A stretch of 64,000 bases of DNA from an uncultured Kushneria sp. (GTDB lineage: Bacteria; Pseudomonadota; Gammaproteobacteria; Pseudomonadales; Halomonadaceae): the NCBI RefSeq assembly GCF_947497025.1, contig NZ_CANMFC010000006.1:124001-188000 (forward strand), in the 5' to 3' direction. The notes under the pieces were generated by a model. The model saw nothing but the letters and a program-made list of their open reading frames with translations. It was not told the origin of the DNA and ran no database searches. The translations under genes and the position numbers were made by a program. Position 1 is the first letter of the stretch, and each line of letters starts with the position of its first letter. This document shows positions 15,686 to 24,473 of the stretch, in pieces.

Positions 15686-17194
15686 ATGGACATCGTTCTC
15701 GCAGCGGCAGCGAATGCCTTCACTTGGCAGGCGCTACTCGCCATCGTCATCGGTACCTGGGCCGGCATCATCATCGGCGGTCTTCCCGGGCTCGGCTCGG
15801 TCGTCGGCTTGACGATCTTTCTGCCGTTCACTTTCGGTATGGACGTGATCACCAGCATGGCGCTGCTGATCGGGGTCTACTGCGGCTCCGTCTACGGCGG
15901 TTCGATCACCGCGATTCTGATCAACACCCCCGGTACGCCGCAGGCGGCGGCCACGACGTTCGACGGCTACCCGATGACCCAGCAGGGCAAGGTCGGCGAA
16001 GCACTAGGCTGGGCCACCTTTGCCTCGTTCTTCGGCGGGGTGCTGTCGTGCGTCATGCTGATCGTCGGCGCACCGCAGCTGGCAAAATTCGCGGTCAACT
16101 TCGGCTCCATCGAGGTGTTCGCGCTGGTCTGTCTCGCGATGCTCTGCATCGTGGGTGTCTCCCAGGGCAGTACGCTCAAGGGCATTCTCTGCGGCATGAT
16201 GGGATTTCTGTTCTCGATGGTGGGCAGCGATCCGATCACCGGCGCGGATCGCTTCACCTTCGGCCAGTACGCCCTGAGTTCCGGTCTGACGCTGATTCCG
16301 GTCGTGGTCGGTGCCTTCGCGCTGTCGGAGGTGTTCGTTCGATTTTCGACTCGCGATGACGAAGCGGCGCGCATCCCCGAGGCGAGGCTCATATTCCCCG
16401 GCCTGCGCGACATCGGTCGGCGAATGATCGAGCTGCTGCGCGGCTCCTTCATCGGTGGCTTCATCGGCGCGCTGCCGGGTACTGGTGCAGCGGCGGCAGC
16501 CTTCATCAGCTACGCCTCGGCGCAGAAGTTGTCCCCTAGACGCAAGAATCTCGGCAAGGGCGAGCCGGACGGGATCATCGCGTCGGAATCTTCCAACAAC
16601 GCCGTCACCGGCAGCTCGTTCATTCCCACCCTGGCGCTCGGTATTCCCGGCGACGTGGTCACGGCAATGATGATGGGCGCGATGGTGATTCACGGCATCA
16701 CGCCTGGAGTGCGGCTGATGGCGGATCAGGCGCAGACGGTCTATTCGCTCTTCGTGGTGCTGATCATCGTCAACGTGGCGATGCTGATTCTCAGCAAGCC
16801 GTCGGTGGGCCTCTTTCGCTATCTGTTCAAGCTACCGCAGGGTTTCGTGATGGGCGGCATCGTCATGTTCAGCTTCATCGGCGCGGTCTCGGTGCGAGGC
16901 AACCCGTTGGATCTGGTGGTCGCAGCCATTACCGGCCTGCTTGCCTACGTGCTGCGCCGCGGCGGCTATCCGCTGGCGCCGCTGGTGATCGGCATGGTCC
17001 TCGGCCCCGAGCTCGAAAGCTCGCTGCGCCGCGGGCTTTTGATCTCCCGCGGTGACTTCACCGCTTTCTTCACCCACAGCACCATCGCCAGCGTGCTTTT
17101 TGTACTCATCGCCCTGTTCATCGCCGGCACGCTCTGGTCCGGATTCAGCCAGTGGCGCAAGGACCGCGCCGCCGGCGAGAGTCCGGCCGCGTGA
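15686..17194 (+). CDS. tctA: TctA-family large permease subunit of the island transporter
   Basis: This full-length TctA has 502 residues. Motifs mirror the other copy in the window: GGLPGLGSVVGLTIFLPFTF near 30, INTPGTPQAAATTFDGYPM near 75, LPGTGAAAAAFISYASAQK near 265, and LALGIPGDVVTAMMMGAMV near 315. The many transmembrane helices end in a short basic tail (QWRKDRAAGESPAA). With TctB and TctC it would form an ion-coupled importer for a carboxylated substrate. Co-location with an enolase-superfamily enzyme suggests a sugar acid (aldarate, aldonate or lactone-derived). Confidence 0.94.
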   Translation: MDIVLAAAANAFTWQALLAIVIGTWAGIIIGGLPGLGSVVGLTIFLPFTFGMDVITSMALLIGVYCGSVYGGSITAILINTPGTPQAAATTFDGYPMTQQGKVGEALGWATFASFFGGVLSCVMLIVGAPQLAKFAVNFGSIEVFALVCLAMLCIVGVSQGSTLKGILCGMMGFLFSMVGSDPITGADRFTFGQYALSSGLTLIPVVVGAFALSEVFVRFSTRDDEAARIPEARLIFPGLRDIGRRMIELLRGSFIGGFIGALPGTGAAAAAFISYASAQKLSPRRKNLGKGEPDGIIASESSNNAVTGSSFIPTLALGIPGDVVTAMMMGAMVIHGITPGVRLMADQAQTVYSLFVVLIIVNVAMLILSKPSVGLFRYLFKLPQGFVMGGIVMFSFIGAVSVRGNPLDLVVAAITGLLAYVLRRGGYPLAPLVIGMVLGPELESSLRRGLLISRGDFTAFFTHSTIASVLFVLIALFIAGTLWSGFSQWRKDRAAGESPAA

Positions 17195-17249
17195 CTCGCA
17201 CGCCGACACGTTCGATGCCCGTCGAGCTATCCACCGTAGAGAGACTCTC

Positions 17250-18401
17250 ATGACCCGCGTGACCGATCTCAAGACCCATGTCCTCGCCGCGCCGCTGGCC
17301 GAGCCGTTCGCGTTCTCCCAGGGTTGGGTGCATCAGCGCACCGCCATGCTGGTGGAGATCACCACCGACGACGGCCTGACCGGCTGGGGCGAGTGCGTCA
17401 ATCACGGCCTGCAGCCGCCGCAGGTCGCCCAGGCCATGGTCGAGCACGCGCTCAAGCCGCTGGTGATTGGCCGTTCGATCTTCGACCGCGAGGTGCTGTG
17501 GGAGGAGATGTACAACCACACCCGTCCCTACGGGCAGCAGGGCGTGGCGCTGTTCGGCATCGCCGCGATTGACGTCGCCCTGTGGGATCTCGCCGGCAAG
17601 GCGCTGAATCAGCCCGTCCACCGGCTGATGGGCGGGGCGTTTCGCCACCGCATCCGACCCTACGCCACCGGCTTCTATCGTCGCGAAGGCGGGCATTACC
17701 CGGAGGAAGTGGTCGAGGAGGCGCTGCGTCACCAGGCCAACGGCTACCGGGCGATGAAGATCAAGACCGGCTTCGGCATCGAGGCGGACATCCGCGACAT
17801 GCGTGCGGTACGTGAAGCGGTCGGCGACGACATCGCGCTGATGATGGACGCCAACTGCGCCTATAGCGTGCCGGCGGCACGACGCATCCTGATGGAGCTC
17901 GAGGAGACCCGCGTGCACCTGTTCGAGGAGCCGCTGAGCCCGGAGAACCGCCATGGCTATCGCGAGCTCAAGGGAATCTCGAAAACCTGGATCGCCGCCG
18001 GCGAGAACGAGTACACCCGGCTCGGCTATCGCGACTGGATCGGCGACGGTGCCCTCGACGTGATCCAGCCGGACATCGGCGCCGCCGGCGGTCTCACGGA
18101 ATGCCGCAGGATCGTCTCGCTCGCCCAGTCCTGGCACGTGCCGGTGATGCCGCACGTCTGGGGCACGGGCATCGGCCTGGCCGCGGCGGTGCAGCTGATC
18201 GCCAATCTGGCGCCTCAGCCGCTGTCGCTGACGCCGGACGAGCCCATGCTCGAGTACGACCAGTCCGCGCATCCCTTCCGCCAGGAACTGATCGGCGGCG
18301 AGTTCGGCCTCGACGCCGACGGCCTCGTCGCGGTGCCGGAGGGGCCGGGGCTGGGTATCGAGGTCGATCGTTCGGTCATCGACCGTTATCGCCTCGACTA
18401 A
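17250..18401 (+). CDS. Enolase-superfamily (mandelate racemase subgroup) sugar-acid enzyme
   Basis: This 383-residue enzyme has an N-terminal capping domain (about 1-120) and a TIM barrel. The mandelate-racemase catalytic set is visible: the KxK lysines in AMKIKTGFG (near 170), metal ligands in MMDANCAY (near 200), LFEEPLSP (near 227) and AAGENEYTR (near 253), and the His-Asp dyad in IQPDIGAAGG and MPHVWGTGIG (His near 303). The tail pattern (PMLEYDQSAHPFRQEL, PEGPGLGIEVDR) resembles what I recall of D-galactarolactone cycloisomerase (Gci) and relatives, so the substrate may be an aldarolactone or aldarate. That is inference from memory. Dehydratase activity is equally possible. The ATG at 17250 follows GAGAG and sits 55 bp after tctA. 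Confidence 0.85.
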   Translation: MTRVTDLKTHVLAAPLAEPFAFSQGWVHQRTAMLVEITTDDGLTGWGECVNHGLQPPQVAQAMVEHALKPLVIGRSIFDREVLWEEMYNHTRPYGQQGVALFGIAAIDVALWDLAGKALNQPVHRLMGGAFRHRIRPYATGFYRREGGHYPEEVVEEALRHQANGYRAMKIKTGFGIEADIRDMRAVREAVGDDIALMMDANCAYSVPAARRILMELEETRVHLFEEPLSPENRHGYRELKGISKTWIAAGENEYTRLGYRDWIGDGALDVIQPDIGAAGGLTECRRIVSLAQSWHVPVMPHVWGTGIGLAAAVQLIANLAPQPLSLTPDEPMLEYDQSAHPFRQELIGGEFGLDADGLVAVPEGPGLGIEVDRSVIDRYRLD

Positions 18402-18424
18402 GCCCAACGACCCCGGAGTGTTTC

Positions 18425-20209
18425 ATGAGCGAATCCAAAAAAATCCTGCTGCTGGGCGTCGACGGCCTGATTCCCGAACTCGTCGAGCGCTTCTGTGCCG
18501 AGGGCGTGCTGCCCAATATGCAGCGCCTGATCGAGGAAGGCGGCTCGACGCGCCTGCTGCCCTATATCTCCACGTGGGGAGATACCAACTTCGTCACGCT
18601 GTTGACGGGCCAAGCCCCCGGTACCAGCTGGGTCGGCCAGCGCCAGCCGCCGCGCGATACCCAGCATCTGCTCGAGCTGATGCGGGATGCCGGCAAGCGT
18701 GCCGCGCTGGTTCACTTTCCCGAGAGCCTGACGCCCGTCGGTGAGCGCGATCTCTGCCTCGCGCCGTTCTGGAGCGGCAAGGGGCCGGCACCGATGGAGC
18801 TGGCGCCGGCATGTCTGCACACCACCCGGTTGGCGAACTGGCAGGTGGACGAGCCCACCGAGGCGTTGGGCTGGCCGCCGACCGGCACGCTCGCCCATCA
18901 TCAGAAGCACAACCGCTATGCGATCGAGCGTAATGGGGAGAGCTTTGTTGCCCATATTCCCGCGCATCGCGGCGTGCCGGTAGCCGTCACGCTGCAGGCC
19001 GAGGGCCAAGGGCTTCGGCTGACGGTCGCTGGCAGCGAAGCGAGTCTCGATGTCGACGAGTGGAGTGACTGGCTGGCGCTGGAAGGCGATCACGCCCTCG
19101 AAGGCAAGCCGGCCGCCGTACGCTTCAAGCTTCTGTCGTTCGACCCCGCCACCGGCGATATCGATCTGCTGCAGTCGCAGGTCACCGCGCCCGCGGGCGA
19201 CAGCGGCAGGCCGGGGCTGACACGGCGACTGATCGCCCGTCATGGCCCCTTCATTTCCAAGTGGGCCGTCTCTGCCGACCCGGACAGCCGCTACTTCGAG
19301 ACCAGCTTCGAGGAGGGGCGCTATCAGCTCGAGTGGCTGGTCGACAGTGCCCTGACGCTACTGGGCGACGAAGGCTTTTCGCTCTTTGCCACCGTCTTCC
19401 GGCTCAACGACGAGACCCATCACACGAGCCTCGCCCAGTGCGACCCGGCATCGATCTTTTACGACCGCGAGGATCACGCACGCTATCTCGCTGTCATCCG
19501 TCAGTCGTATCGCCTGCTCGACGAGGCGGTCGGCCGGGCGCTCGCCGGCTGCGACGAGCACACCACCTTCGTGCTCGCCTCCGATCACGGCGACGTGCCC
19601 AACAGTCACCTTTGCGATATCCACAGGCGATTGGCGGCGTTCGATCTGTGCACGCTCGACGACGCGGGGCGTCCGGACCCGAGCCGGAGCCGGGCGTTTC
19701 TCAAGGACGAACGCGGCGGGCTCGAGATCTTCGTCAACCGCGACCTCGTCCCGCACAGCGAGATCGAGGGCGTGAAGACTCACATTCTCAAGGCGCTCAA
19801 CACCTGGTACGTCGATACCGAGTCGAGCGAGCGCAACGTCGTCGCGCTGGCGGTGAAGCGTGAAGACGCGGCTCCGCTCGGCTACTGGGGCGAGGCAATG
19901 GGCGACATCCTCTTCGCCTACGCGCAGGGCTTCGTCTGGGGCAGCAACGCCTGCGGCGACACCGTCGCGCCGGTGACCGCGCCCGGCGCGAATCACGGCC
20001 CGCAGGTGCCCACCGCGCGCACGGCGTTTGCCTCCAACCTCGGCGTCGCCTTCTTCCATGGTGCTGGTATTCGCCACTACGAAGGGCTCGATACCAACGC
20101 GTTACCGCGCATGGATAGCGTCGGCATGACGTTCGCCCGGCTGCTGGAACTTGCAACCGAGACGCTGGACGGCAAACTTCTTGCCGTCCTTAATGAAAGA
20201 AATTTTTGA
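18425..20209 (+). CDS. Alkaline-phosphatase-superfamily phosphodiesterase/phosphatase-like protein
   Basis: This 594-residue protein of the type I phosphodiesterase/nucleotide pyrophosphatase class has a full two-metal site: Asp13 in LLLGVDGLIPE, a candidate nucleophile Thr54 in WGDTNFVTLLTG, Asp/His in RLNDETHH (near 330), the ASDHGD motif (near 386) and His in GANHGP (near 522). No signal peptide is present, so it probably works in the cytoplasm. A phosphate-, phosphonate- or sulfate-ester substrate is possible and cannot be chosen from sequence. GGAG precedes the ATG, and the gene is 23 bp after the enolase-superfamily gene, so the same operon and inducer are likely. It is the last gene of the island; the right repeat starts 60 bp later. 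Confidence 0.8.
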   Translation: MSESKKILLLGVDGLIPELVERFCAEGVLPNMQRLIEEGGSTRLLPYISTWGDTNFVTLLTGQAPGTSWVGQRQPPRDTQHLLELMRDAGKRAALVHFPESLTPVGERDLCLAPFWSGKGPAPMELAPACLHTTRLANWQVDEPTEALGWPPTGTLAHHQKHNRYAIERNGESFVAHIPAHRGVPVAVTLQAEGQGLRLTVAGSEASLDVDEWSDWLALEGDHALEGKPAAVRFKLLSFDPATGDIDLLQSQVTAPAGDSGRPGLTRRLIARHGPFISKWAVSADPDSRYFETSFEEGRYQLEWLVDSALTLLGDEGFSLFATVFRLNDETHHTSLAQCDPASIFYDREDHARYLAVIRQSYRLLDEAVGRALAGCDEHTTFVLASDHGDVPNSHLCDIHRRLAAFDLCTLDDAGRPDPSRSRAFLKDERGGLEIFVNRDLVPHSEIEGVKTHILKALNTWYVDTESSERNVVALAVKREDAAPLGYWGEAMGDILFAYAQGFVWGSNACGDTVAPVTAPGANHGPQVPTARTAFASNLGVAFFHGAGIRHYEGLDTNALPRMDSVGMTFARLLELATETLDGKLLAVLNERNF

Positions 20210-20269
20210 GTTCCAAGACTTCGTCGTCAGCAAGATTGCATGAAATTACCGTAACCTGAAGCAGCGATT

Positions 20270-20310
20270 TGGCCGCGCGCGACCTCCTCTGTCAGCCATA
20301 AAAAAGCGCC
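20270..20310. repeat. Right copy of 41-bp direct repeat (attR-like), remnant of the deacetylase 3' end
   Basis: This is an exact copy of 12803-12843, including the codons for the C-terminal ...RDLLCQP and stop of the deacetylase gene but with no gene body before it. Similarity stops abruptly upstream (GATTTGG against TTTCTGG). Downstream it runs straight into the complete terminator, so this side keeps the ancestral chromosomal junction. Confidence 0.9.
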
Positions 20311-20334
20311 GAGGCATGGCCCCGGCGCTTTTTT
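20300..20334. terminator. Bidirectional intrinsic terminator (original deacetylase/M16 terminator)
   Basis: A6-GCGCCG, an inner loop, then CGGCGC-T6 form a strong hairpin with T-runs on both strands. On the plus strand it now ends the island operon; on the minus strand it ends the M16 protease gene. Its left arm is part of the 41-bp repeat. Confidence 0.85.
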
Positions 20335-20370
20335 CCATTATGCGTTGTAATAGTCACCCCAGAGAGGTGA

Positions 20371-23094
20371 CTACTGCGCCGCAGGCCCGCGAATACCGGT
20401 AACAAACCCATCCGGGCGAATATGGGCCCGAAAGGCGTCCTGCACCTCGGCCGGGGTCAGCGCCACGAACTGCTCCGCGGCCTTCGTGGTGGCATCCAAT
20501 GGCTTATCGGAAAGCGCCAGATCCAGAAGCGATCCGCTGATGGCCCCATAGCTTGCTGCCTGCATTGGCATGGCCCGCAGCAGGATGCTTTTGGCTCGAT
20601 GCAGATCGCTGTCGCTGACCGGCTCGTTTTGCAGGCGCTCAAGGTTATGAATGATCAGTTCGCGTGCCTTCTGGACCTTGTCGGGATCACTGCCGAAGCT
20701 GACATTGAAGCGCCCGCGATGGGCCTCAAGGCTCAGATTCGAGCTCACGCCGTAGACCAGCCCGCGCTGTTCGCGCAGCGCCTGATGCAGCCGCGAGGCA
20801 AAGTCGCCGCTGAGGACCTGATTACCCAGAAACAGCGCAAAGCGATCAGGACTGTCCCGATCCACATCGATCATCTGTGACATGGACACCTGCGACTGGC
20901 TGGCTGCGCTGTCGGGCGTGTGATAGGCACCGGCGTCGTTGAGCGGCACGGCCGGATAGTCCACTTCCGGCTTCGGACCCTGTGCTTTCCAGCCGCCGAA
21001 GTAGCGCTCGACCCGGTCGCGCACCTGCTCGGGGTCGACGTCCCCCACCACCACCATGGTGGTCATGTCCGGCCGTGACACGCGCGCAAAGTACTGCTTC
21101 ACGTCCTCGAGCGTGAGGCTTTCCAGGGACTCGGGCGTCATGTGGCGCTGCATGGGGTCATCCTCGGGCAGCAGCGCCCCCAGCATGGCGTAGGAGTTCT
21201 GAAACCCCGGGCTTTTCAGACGACCGGGCAGCGCCTGGGCGCTCTGCTGTTTGAGAGTATCAAAGGCGTCCTGCGAGAAATTCGGATGGAGCTGATGCTC
21301 GGCCAGCAGCGCCAGCCCCTCATCAAGGTGTGCCTTCGGCACCACCAGTCCGAAGCGGGTACCGGCGCTTTCGTCGGCGCCCAGCTCGTCTACTGCGGCA
21401 CGCAGGGCCCGACGATCGAGCGACTGGCTGCCGTAGCCGTACAGGCCTTCCAGAATGTCACTGACGCCCTCCTTGCCCGGCGGTGTTTGCAGATCCGCAT
21501 TGGTATCGATGGCGCCGCTGAGCATGACGCGATCGCTGGCGGTCTCACGCTGCACGATCAGGCGCAGACCGTTGTCCAGTTGATAGTCCTTCGGATCGAG
21601 CGTCGAGACCGGAATGTCGAGGTTGTCAAAGGCGTGCTCGGCCCAGGGCGGCAACTCGACCGGACCGCTGGGCGTGGTGGTCAGATCCTCCGGCTTGCCA
21701 TAGCCTTCGCTGCTGGTCGGCGCCCCGGAGGATTCCGGCGTCAGCACGGCGGTGACGGCGTGCTCGGGCTTCAAAAGTTTTCTGGCCAGCGCGTTGATCT
21801 GGTCAACGGTGACCGCCTCATACTGCGCCTTCATGTCCTGCGGGGAGTCGAGCCCGCGCTTGATCAGGGCATCGGACCAGGCGCTGGCCAGCCCCGACAC
21901 CGACTCGCGAGAGGCATCCACGTCGGCAATGATCCGGCGCTTGGCCGCCTCGACCAGTGACGGGTCCACGCCATGGTTGACCACATCTTCGATGATATGG
22001 GTCATGCGCGCCTGAATCGGCGCCGGGTCGCCGCCCTGAGGAAAGACACCGACGGCCATGGCCAGCCCCGCGTGGGGCTGTAGCTGACCGCCCATGCCGC
22101 CGGCCAGGGCCGTGCCGTCATAGCCCATGGCGGCCAGCTCGCCGCGCTCGGAGCCCAGCACGTCCAGCAGCACCTGGGTGGTGGCGAAATCATCGTCCTG
22201 CAGGCCGGGCGTGCGCCAGCCCATATAGATCGAGCCATAGGGGCTGTTGGTGGGCAGCTCGATGGTGCGCGCCGTGACCGGTTTGAAATCAAAGTCAGGA
22301 CGTTCAGGCAGTGCCTTTTCGGGAATGTCGCCAAAAAGCGTCTGAACCCGGGAAAGGGCCTTGTGCGGGTCCACGTCGCCGGCGATCACCAGTGTGGCGT
22401 TGTTGGGTACATACCACTGATCGTGAAAGGCCTTCAAATCGGCCGCCGTGGTCGTGTCAAAGGAGTCGCGCGTGCCCAGCGGCGTCCAGGCATAGGGTGT
22501 GCCGCGATAGAGCTCCTCGACCAGCTGGGTATAAAAGCGAAAGGCCGGGTTGGAGAGATTGCCCGACACTTCCTGCTCAATGGCGCCGCGCTCCTGCGCC
22601 CAGTCCGACTCGCTCATGTCGATGGCCTTCATGCGAGAGGCCTCGATATGCAGCGCCACATCCAGATCCTCGGCCGGGACGGTGAAGTGATACTGGGTGC
22701 GGTCATTTTCGGTAAAAGCATTCATGTTGCCGCCCATGTTGGCCGAAATGACCGAGAGCTGATCCCTGGAAAGCCCCGGGCCGCCGCGAAACATCATGTG
22801 CTCAACGGCGTGCGCGGTGCCGGGGAATTCGCTGGAGGCCTCGCTGGAGCCCACATGGTAGTTGACCTGAGTGGTAACGACCGGTGCCAGGTCACTGTGG
22901 ACGATCACGACCTCAAGGCCGTTATCCAGCGTGGTGCGCAGCACGTCGTCCGACTGATCCTGCGCCTGGGCCACGCCCATGCCGGCCACGACCAGACACA
23001 GTCCAAGAGCCAGCTCTGCAAGGCGGCACCCCGAGCATGACAGACGCACACGCCACAAAAAGCCGACGTTATCCATGATGGCTGTTAACTGCAT
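20371..23094 (-). CDS. Periplasmic two-domain M16 (pitrilysin/insulinase-family) zinc protease
   Basis: This 907-residue protease has a signal sequence ending at VAQA (about residue 44) and the inverted zinc motif HAVEH (95-99) in GTAHAVEHMMFRGG. The third ligand is likely the Glu in AIEQEVSGNLSNP about 75 residues later. Two M16 halves are evident: an active N-terminal half and a C-terminal half starting near 510 (KDYQLDNGLRLIVQRETASDR) without the zinc motif, the usual arrangement. The ATG at 23094 is favoured because GGAGAG stands eight bases before it. Two earlier in-frame ATGs lie within a 15-bp tandem duplication of that ribosome-binding site. It is downstream of hemY but separated by a terminator. 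Confidence 0.88.
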   Translation of the reverse strand: MQLTAIMDNVGFLWRVRLSCSGCRLAELALGLCLVVAGMGVAQAQDQSDDVLRTTLDNGLEVVIVHSDLAPVVTTQVNYHVGSSEASSEFPGTAHAVEHMMFRGGPGLSRDQLSVISANMGGNMNAFTENDRTQYHFTVPAEDLDVALHIEASRMKAIDMSESDWAQERGAIEQEVSGNLSNPAFRFYTQLVEELYRGTPYAWTPLGTRDSFDTTTAADLKAFHDQWYVPNNATLVIAGDVDPHKALSRVQTLFGDIPEKALPERPDFDFKPVTARTIELPTNSPYGSIYMGWRTPGLQDDDFATTQVLLDVLGSERGELAAMGYDGTALAGGMGGQLQPHAGLAMAVGVFPQGGDPAPIQARMTHIIEDVVNHGVDPSLVEAAKRRIIADVDASRESVSGLASAWSDALIKRGLDSPQDMKAQYEAVTVDQINALARKLLKPEHAVTAVLTPESSGAPTSSEGYGKPEDLTTTPSGPVELPPWAEHAFDNLDIPVSTLDPKDYQLDNGLRLIVQRETASDRVMLSGAIDTNADLQTPPGKEGVSDILEGLYGYGSQSLDRRALRAAVDELGADESAGTRFGLVVPKAHLDEGLALLAEHQLHPNFSQDAFDTLKQQSAQALPGRLKSPGFQNSYAMLGALLPEDDPMQRHMTPESLESLTLEDVKQYFARVSRPDMTTMVVVGDVDPEQVRDRVERYFGGWKAQGPKPEVDYPAVPLNDAGAYHTPDSAASQSQVSMSQMIDVDRDSPDRFALFLGNQVLSGDFASRLHQALREQRGLVYGVSSNLSLEAHRGRFNVSFGSDPDKVQKARELIIHNLERLQNEPVSDSDLHRAKSILLRAMPMQAASYGAISGSLLDLALSDKPLDATTKAAEQFVALTPAEVQDAFRAHIRPDGFVTGIRGPAAQ

Positions 23095-23099
23095 GCCCG

Positions 23100-23129
23100 T
23101 TGCTCTCCAAAACATTGCTCTCCAAAACA
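23100..23129. repeat. 15-bp tandem duplication covering the M16 protease ribosome-binding site
   Basis: Two exact head-to-tail copies of TTGCTCTCCAAAACA (plus strand). On the coding strand each unit carries an ATG and GGAGAG, so both the Shine-Dalgarno sequence and an in-frame start codon are duplicated. Confidence 0.9.
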
Positions 23130-23212
23130 TCGTTCCCCGAGATGTTGATTCTCTGCGCGGTCACTCACCAGACCGCACGGGTTAGCTCAAAACGTCGTGA
23201 TGGTGCCATGAA

Positions 23213-23236
23213 AAAGAGCGCCCGCAGGCGCTCTTT
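23213..23236 (-). terminator. Intrinsic terminator after hemY
   Basis: The 10-bp stem AAAGAGCGCC/GGCGCTCTTT with a 4-base loop lies just past the hemY stop; on the minus strand it is followed by more T. It separates the heme operon from the M16 protease gene. Confidence 0.8.
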
Positions 23237-23252
23237 CATTGAGGTGTCGAGA

Positions 23253-24473
23253 CTAGCTGGTATGTTCGCTGGGCTGCGGCAGTGCCGGCAGTGAGCGGTC
23301 CAGCAGCTCCACGCTCTTGCGATAGTAGTGCTGACTCTTGCTGTGCTGGCCCAGGCTTGCATAGAGCCTGGCCAGCTCGGCACAGGCCACGCCACTGGGG
23401 CGCTGACGATGGCTGGCCTCGAAGTACTCCTGCGCCTTGCCCCAGTAGGCGTTGCGCAGCGAGAGCCGGCCCAGCGTCATCAGAAGCTCCGGGTCATTGG
23501 GGCGCTCCTGCAGCCACTTCTCGGCCGTAACCAGCTGACGCCCGGGCTCGACCGACAGCAGACCGTAATGGGCCACCAGACGGCTGTCCCAGCGATTGCG
23601 CAGCGACTGGCGAATCATGCTCTCGGCTTCGGCGGGATCATTGCCACGCGCCAGAATGGCGGCCTGCAGCAACACCAGATCCACGTCGCCCTTGAGGGAT
23701 TCAGGCATCTCGGCCCAGAGCGTGCGGGCACGGTCATAATCCTTTTGCTGATCGGCCTGATTGAGAAGCGCCAGATAGGTGCGCCGCTCGAGCGTTTTGC
23801 GCTCTTCTTCGCTGATCAGGTCATGGCGCTCGAGCTTCGGCAGCAGCTGACGCATGCCCTCCCAGTCTTCCACGTTGAGATAGGCCTGCTTGAGCAGCTT
23901 GAGCACCTGCGGGTGCTCCGGCATCTGCGTCTGAAGCCGTGTCAGGGTGGCCAGCGCCTGCTCGGACTGCTGACGATCCAGCATCAGCTGCGCCTGCACC
24001 AGCCCGACGGCACTGTCAGCGCCCTCGGTGCTGTGATGCGCCTTTTTCAGAAGCTCGTCGGCCTGCTCATGACGACCCTGGTAGTGGGCCGCCAGCGCCG
24101 CGGAGAGATAATTGACCAGCGGCGTGGAGGAATCCTCGGCCGAGCGGGTCAGTGACTGCTCGGCACGCTTCCAGCGCCCTTCCGCCAGAGCGACCAGCCC
24201 CTTGACGGTGCGATGCATGGCCTGACGGTTGCGGGTACGGGCGTTCCACAGCTTCATCCGGCTGACCGGGCGACGCAGACGCCAGAGCAGACGCAGGACG
24301 AAATGCAGCACCAGAAAGAGCACAAACAGCAGCAGCATGCCGAACCAGAAGGAGGTCTGCATTGAGATGTCGCCGACCCGGATCAGGATGTAACCCGGCG
24401 TGGACATCATCAGCTGGCCGATCAGCGCCCCGGCGGCCAGCCCGACGACAATGAACAGGATCAGCTTTCTCAT
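23253..24473 (-). CDS. hemY: HemY-like inner-membrane tetratricopeptide protein
   Basis: This 406-residue protein begins with two N-terminal membrane helices (about 4-25 and 40-65; LILFIVVGLAAGALIGQLMM, then FGMLLLFVLFLVLHFVLRLLW). Tetratricopeptide-like helical repeats fill the rest, with ALAEGRWKRAEQSL and the ending PSGVACAELARLYASLGQHSKSQHYYRKS. In gammaproteobacteria this gene is fixed downstream of hemX and is thought to assist late heme biosynthesis or its organisation at the membrane; it is not the Bacillus protoporphyrinogen oxidase also called HemY. The start overlaps the hemX stop as ATGA. It is the last gene of hemC-hemD-hemX-hemY. Confidence 0.92.
   Translation of the reverse strand: MRKLILFIVVGLAAGALIGQLMMSTPGYILIRVGDISMQTSFWFGMLLLFVLFLVLHFVLRLLWRLRRPVSRMKLWNARTRNRQAMHRTVKGLVALAEGRWKRAEQSLTRSAEDSSTPLVNYLSAALAAHYQGRHEQADELLKKAHHSTEGADSAVGLVQAQLMLDRQQSEQALATLTRLQTQMPEHPQVLKLLKQAYLNVEDWEGMRQLLPKLERHDLISEEERKTLERRTYLALLNQADQQKDYDRARTLWAEMPESLKGDVDLVLLQAAILARGNDPAEAESMIRQSLRNRWDSRLVAHYGLLSVEPGRQLVTAEKWLQERPNDPELLMTLGRLSLRNAYWGKAQEYFEASHRQRPSGVACAELARLYASLGQHSKSQHYYRKSVELLDRSLPALPQPSEHTS

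Larger units (their letters stand above)
12803..20310. mobile_element. Inserted 7.5-kb catabolic island flanked by 41-bp direct repeats
   Basis: The segment holds lacI, tctC-tctB-tctA, an enolase-superfamily gene and an alkaline-phosphatase-superfamily gene, and nothing else. It is flanked by identical 41-bp copies of the deacetylase 3' end. Removing the unit between the repeats restores an intact gene followed directly by a complete terminator, so insertion after the gene is the simplest history. Codon choice also differs by eye: the island favours TTC, CTC and GAG strongly, whereas flanking genes use TTT, CTG and CTT more. No integrase or transposase is present, so the mechanism is unknown. 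It may have needed a recombinase in trans or homologous exchange. Confidence 0.72.

Noticed and set aside
1-17194. The two tctCBA sets as a recent local duplication
   Set aside because: The receptors and permeases differ clearly in sequence and length, and regulators and neighbours differ, so they are independent systems.
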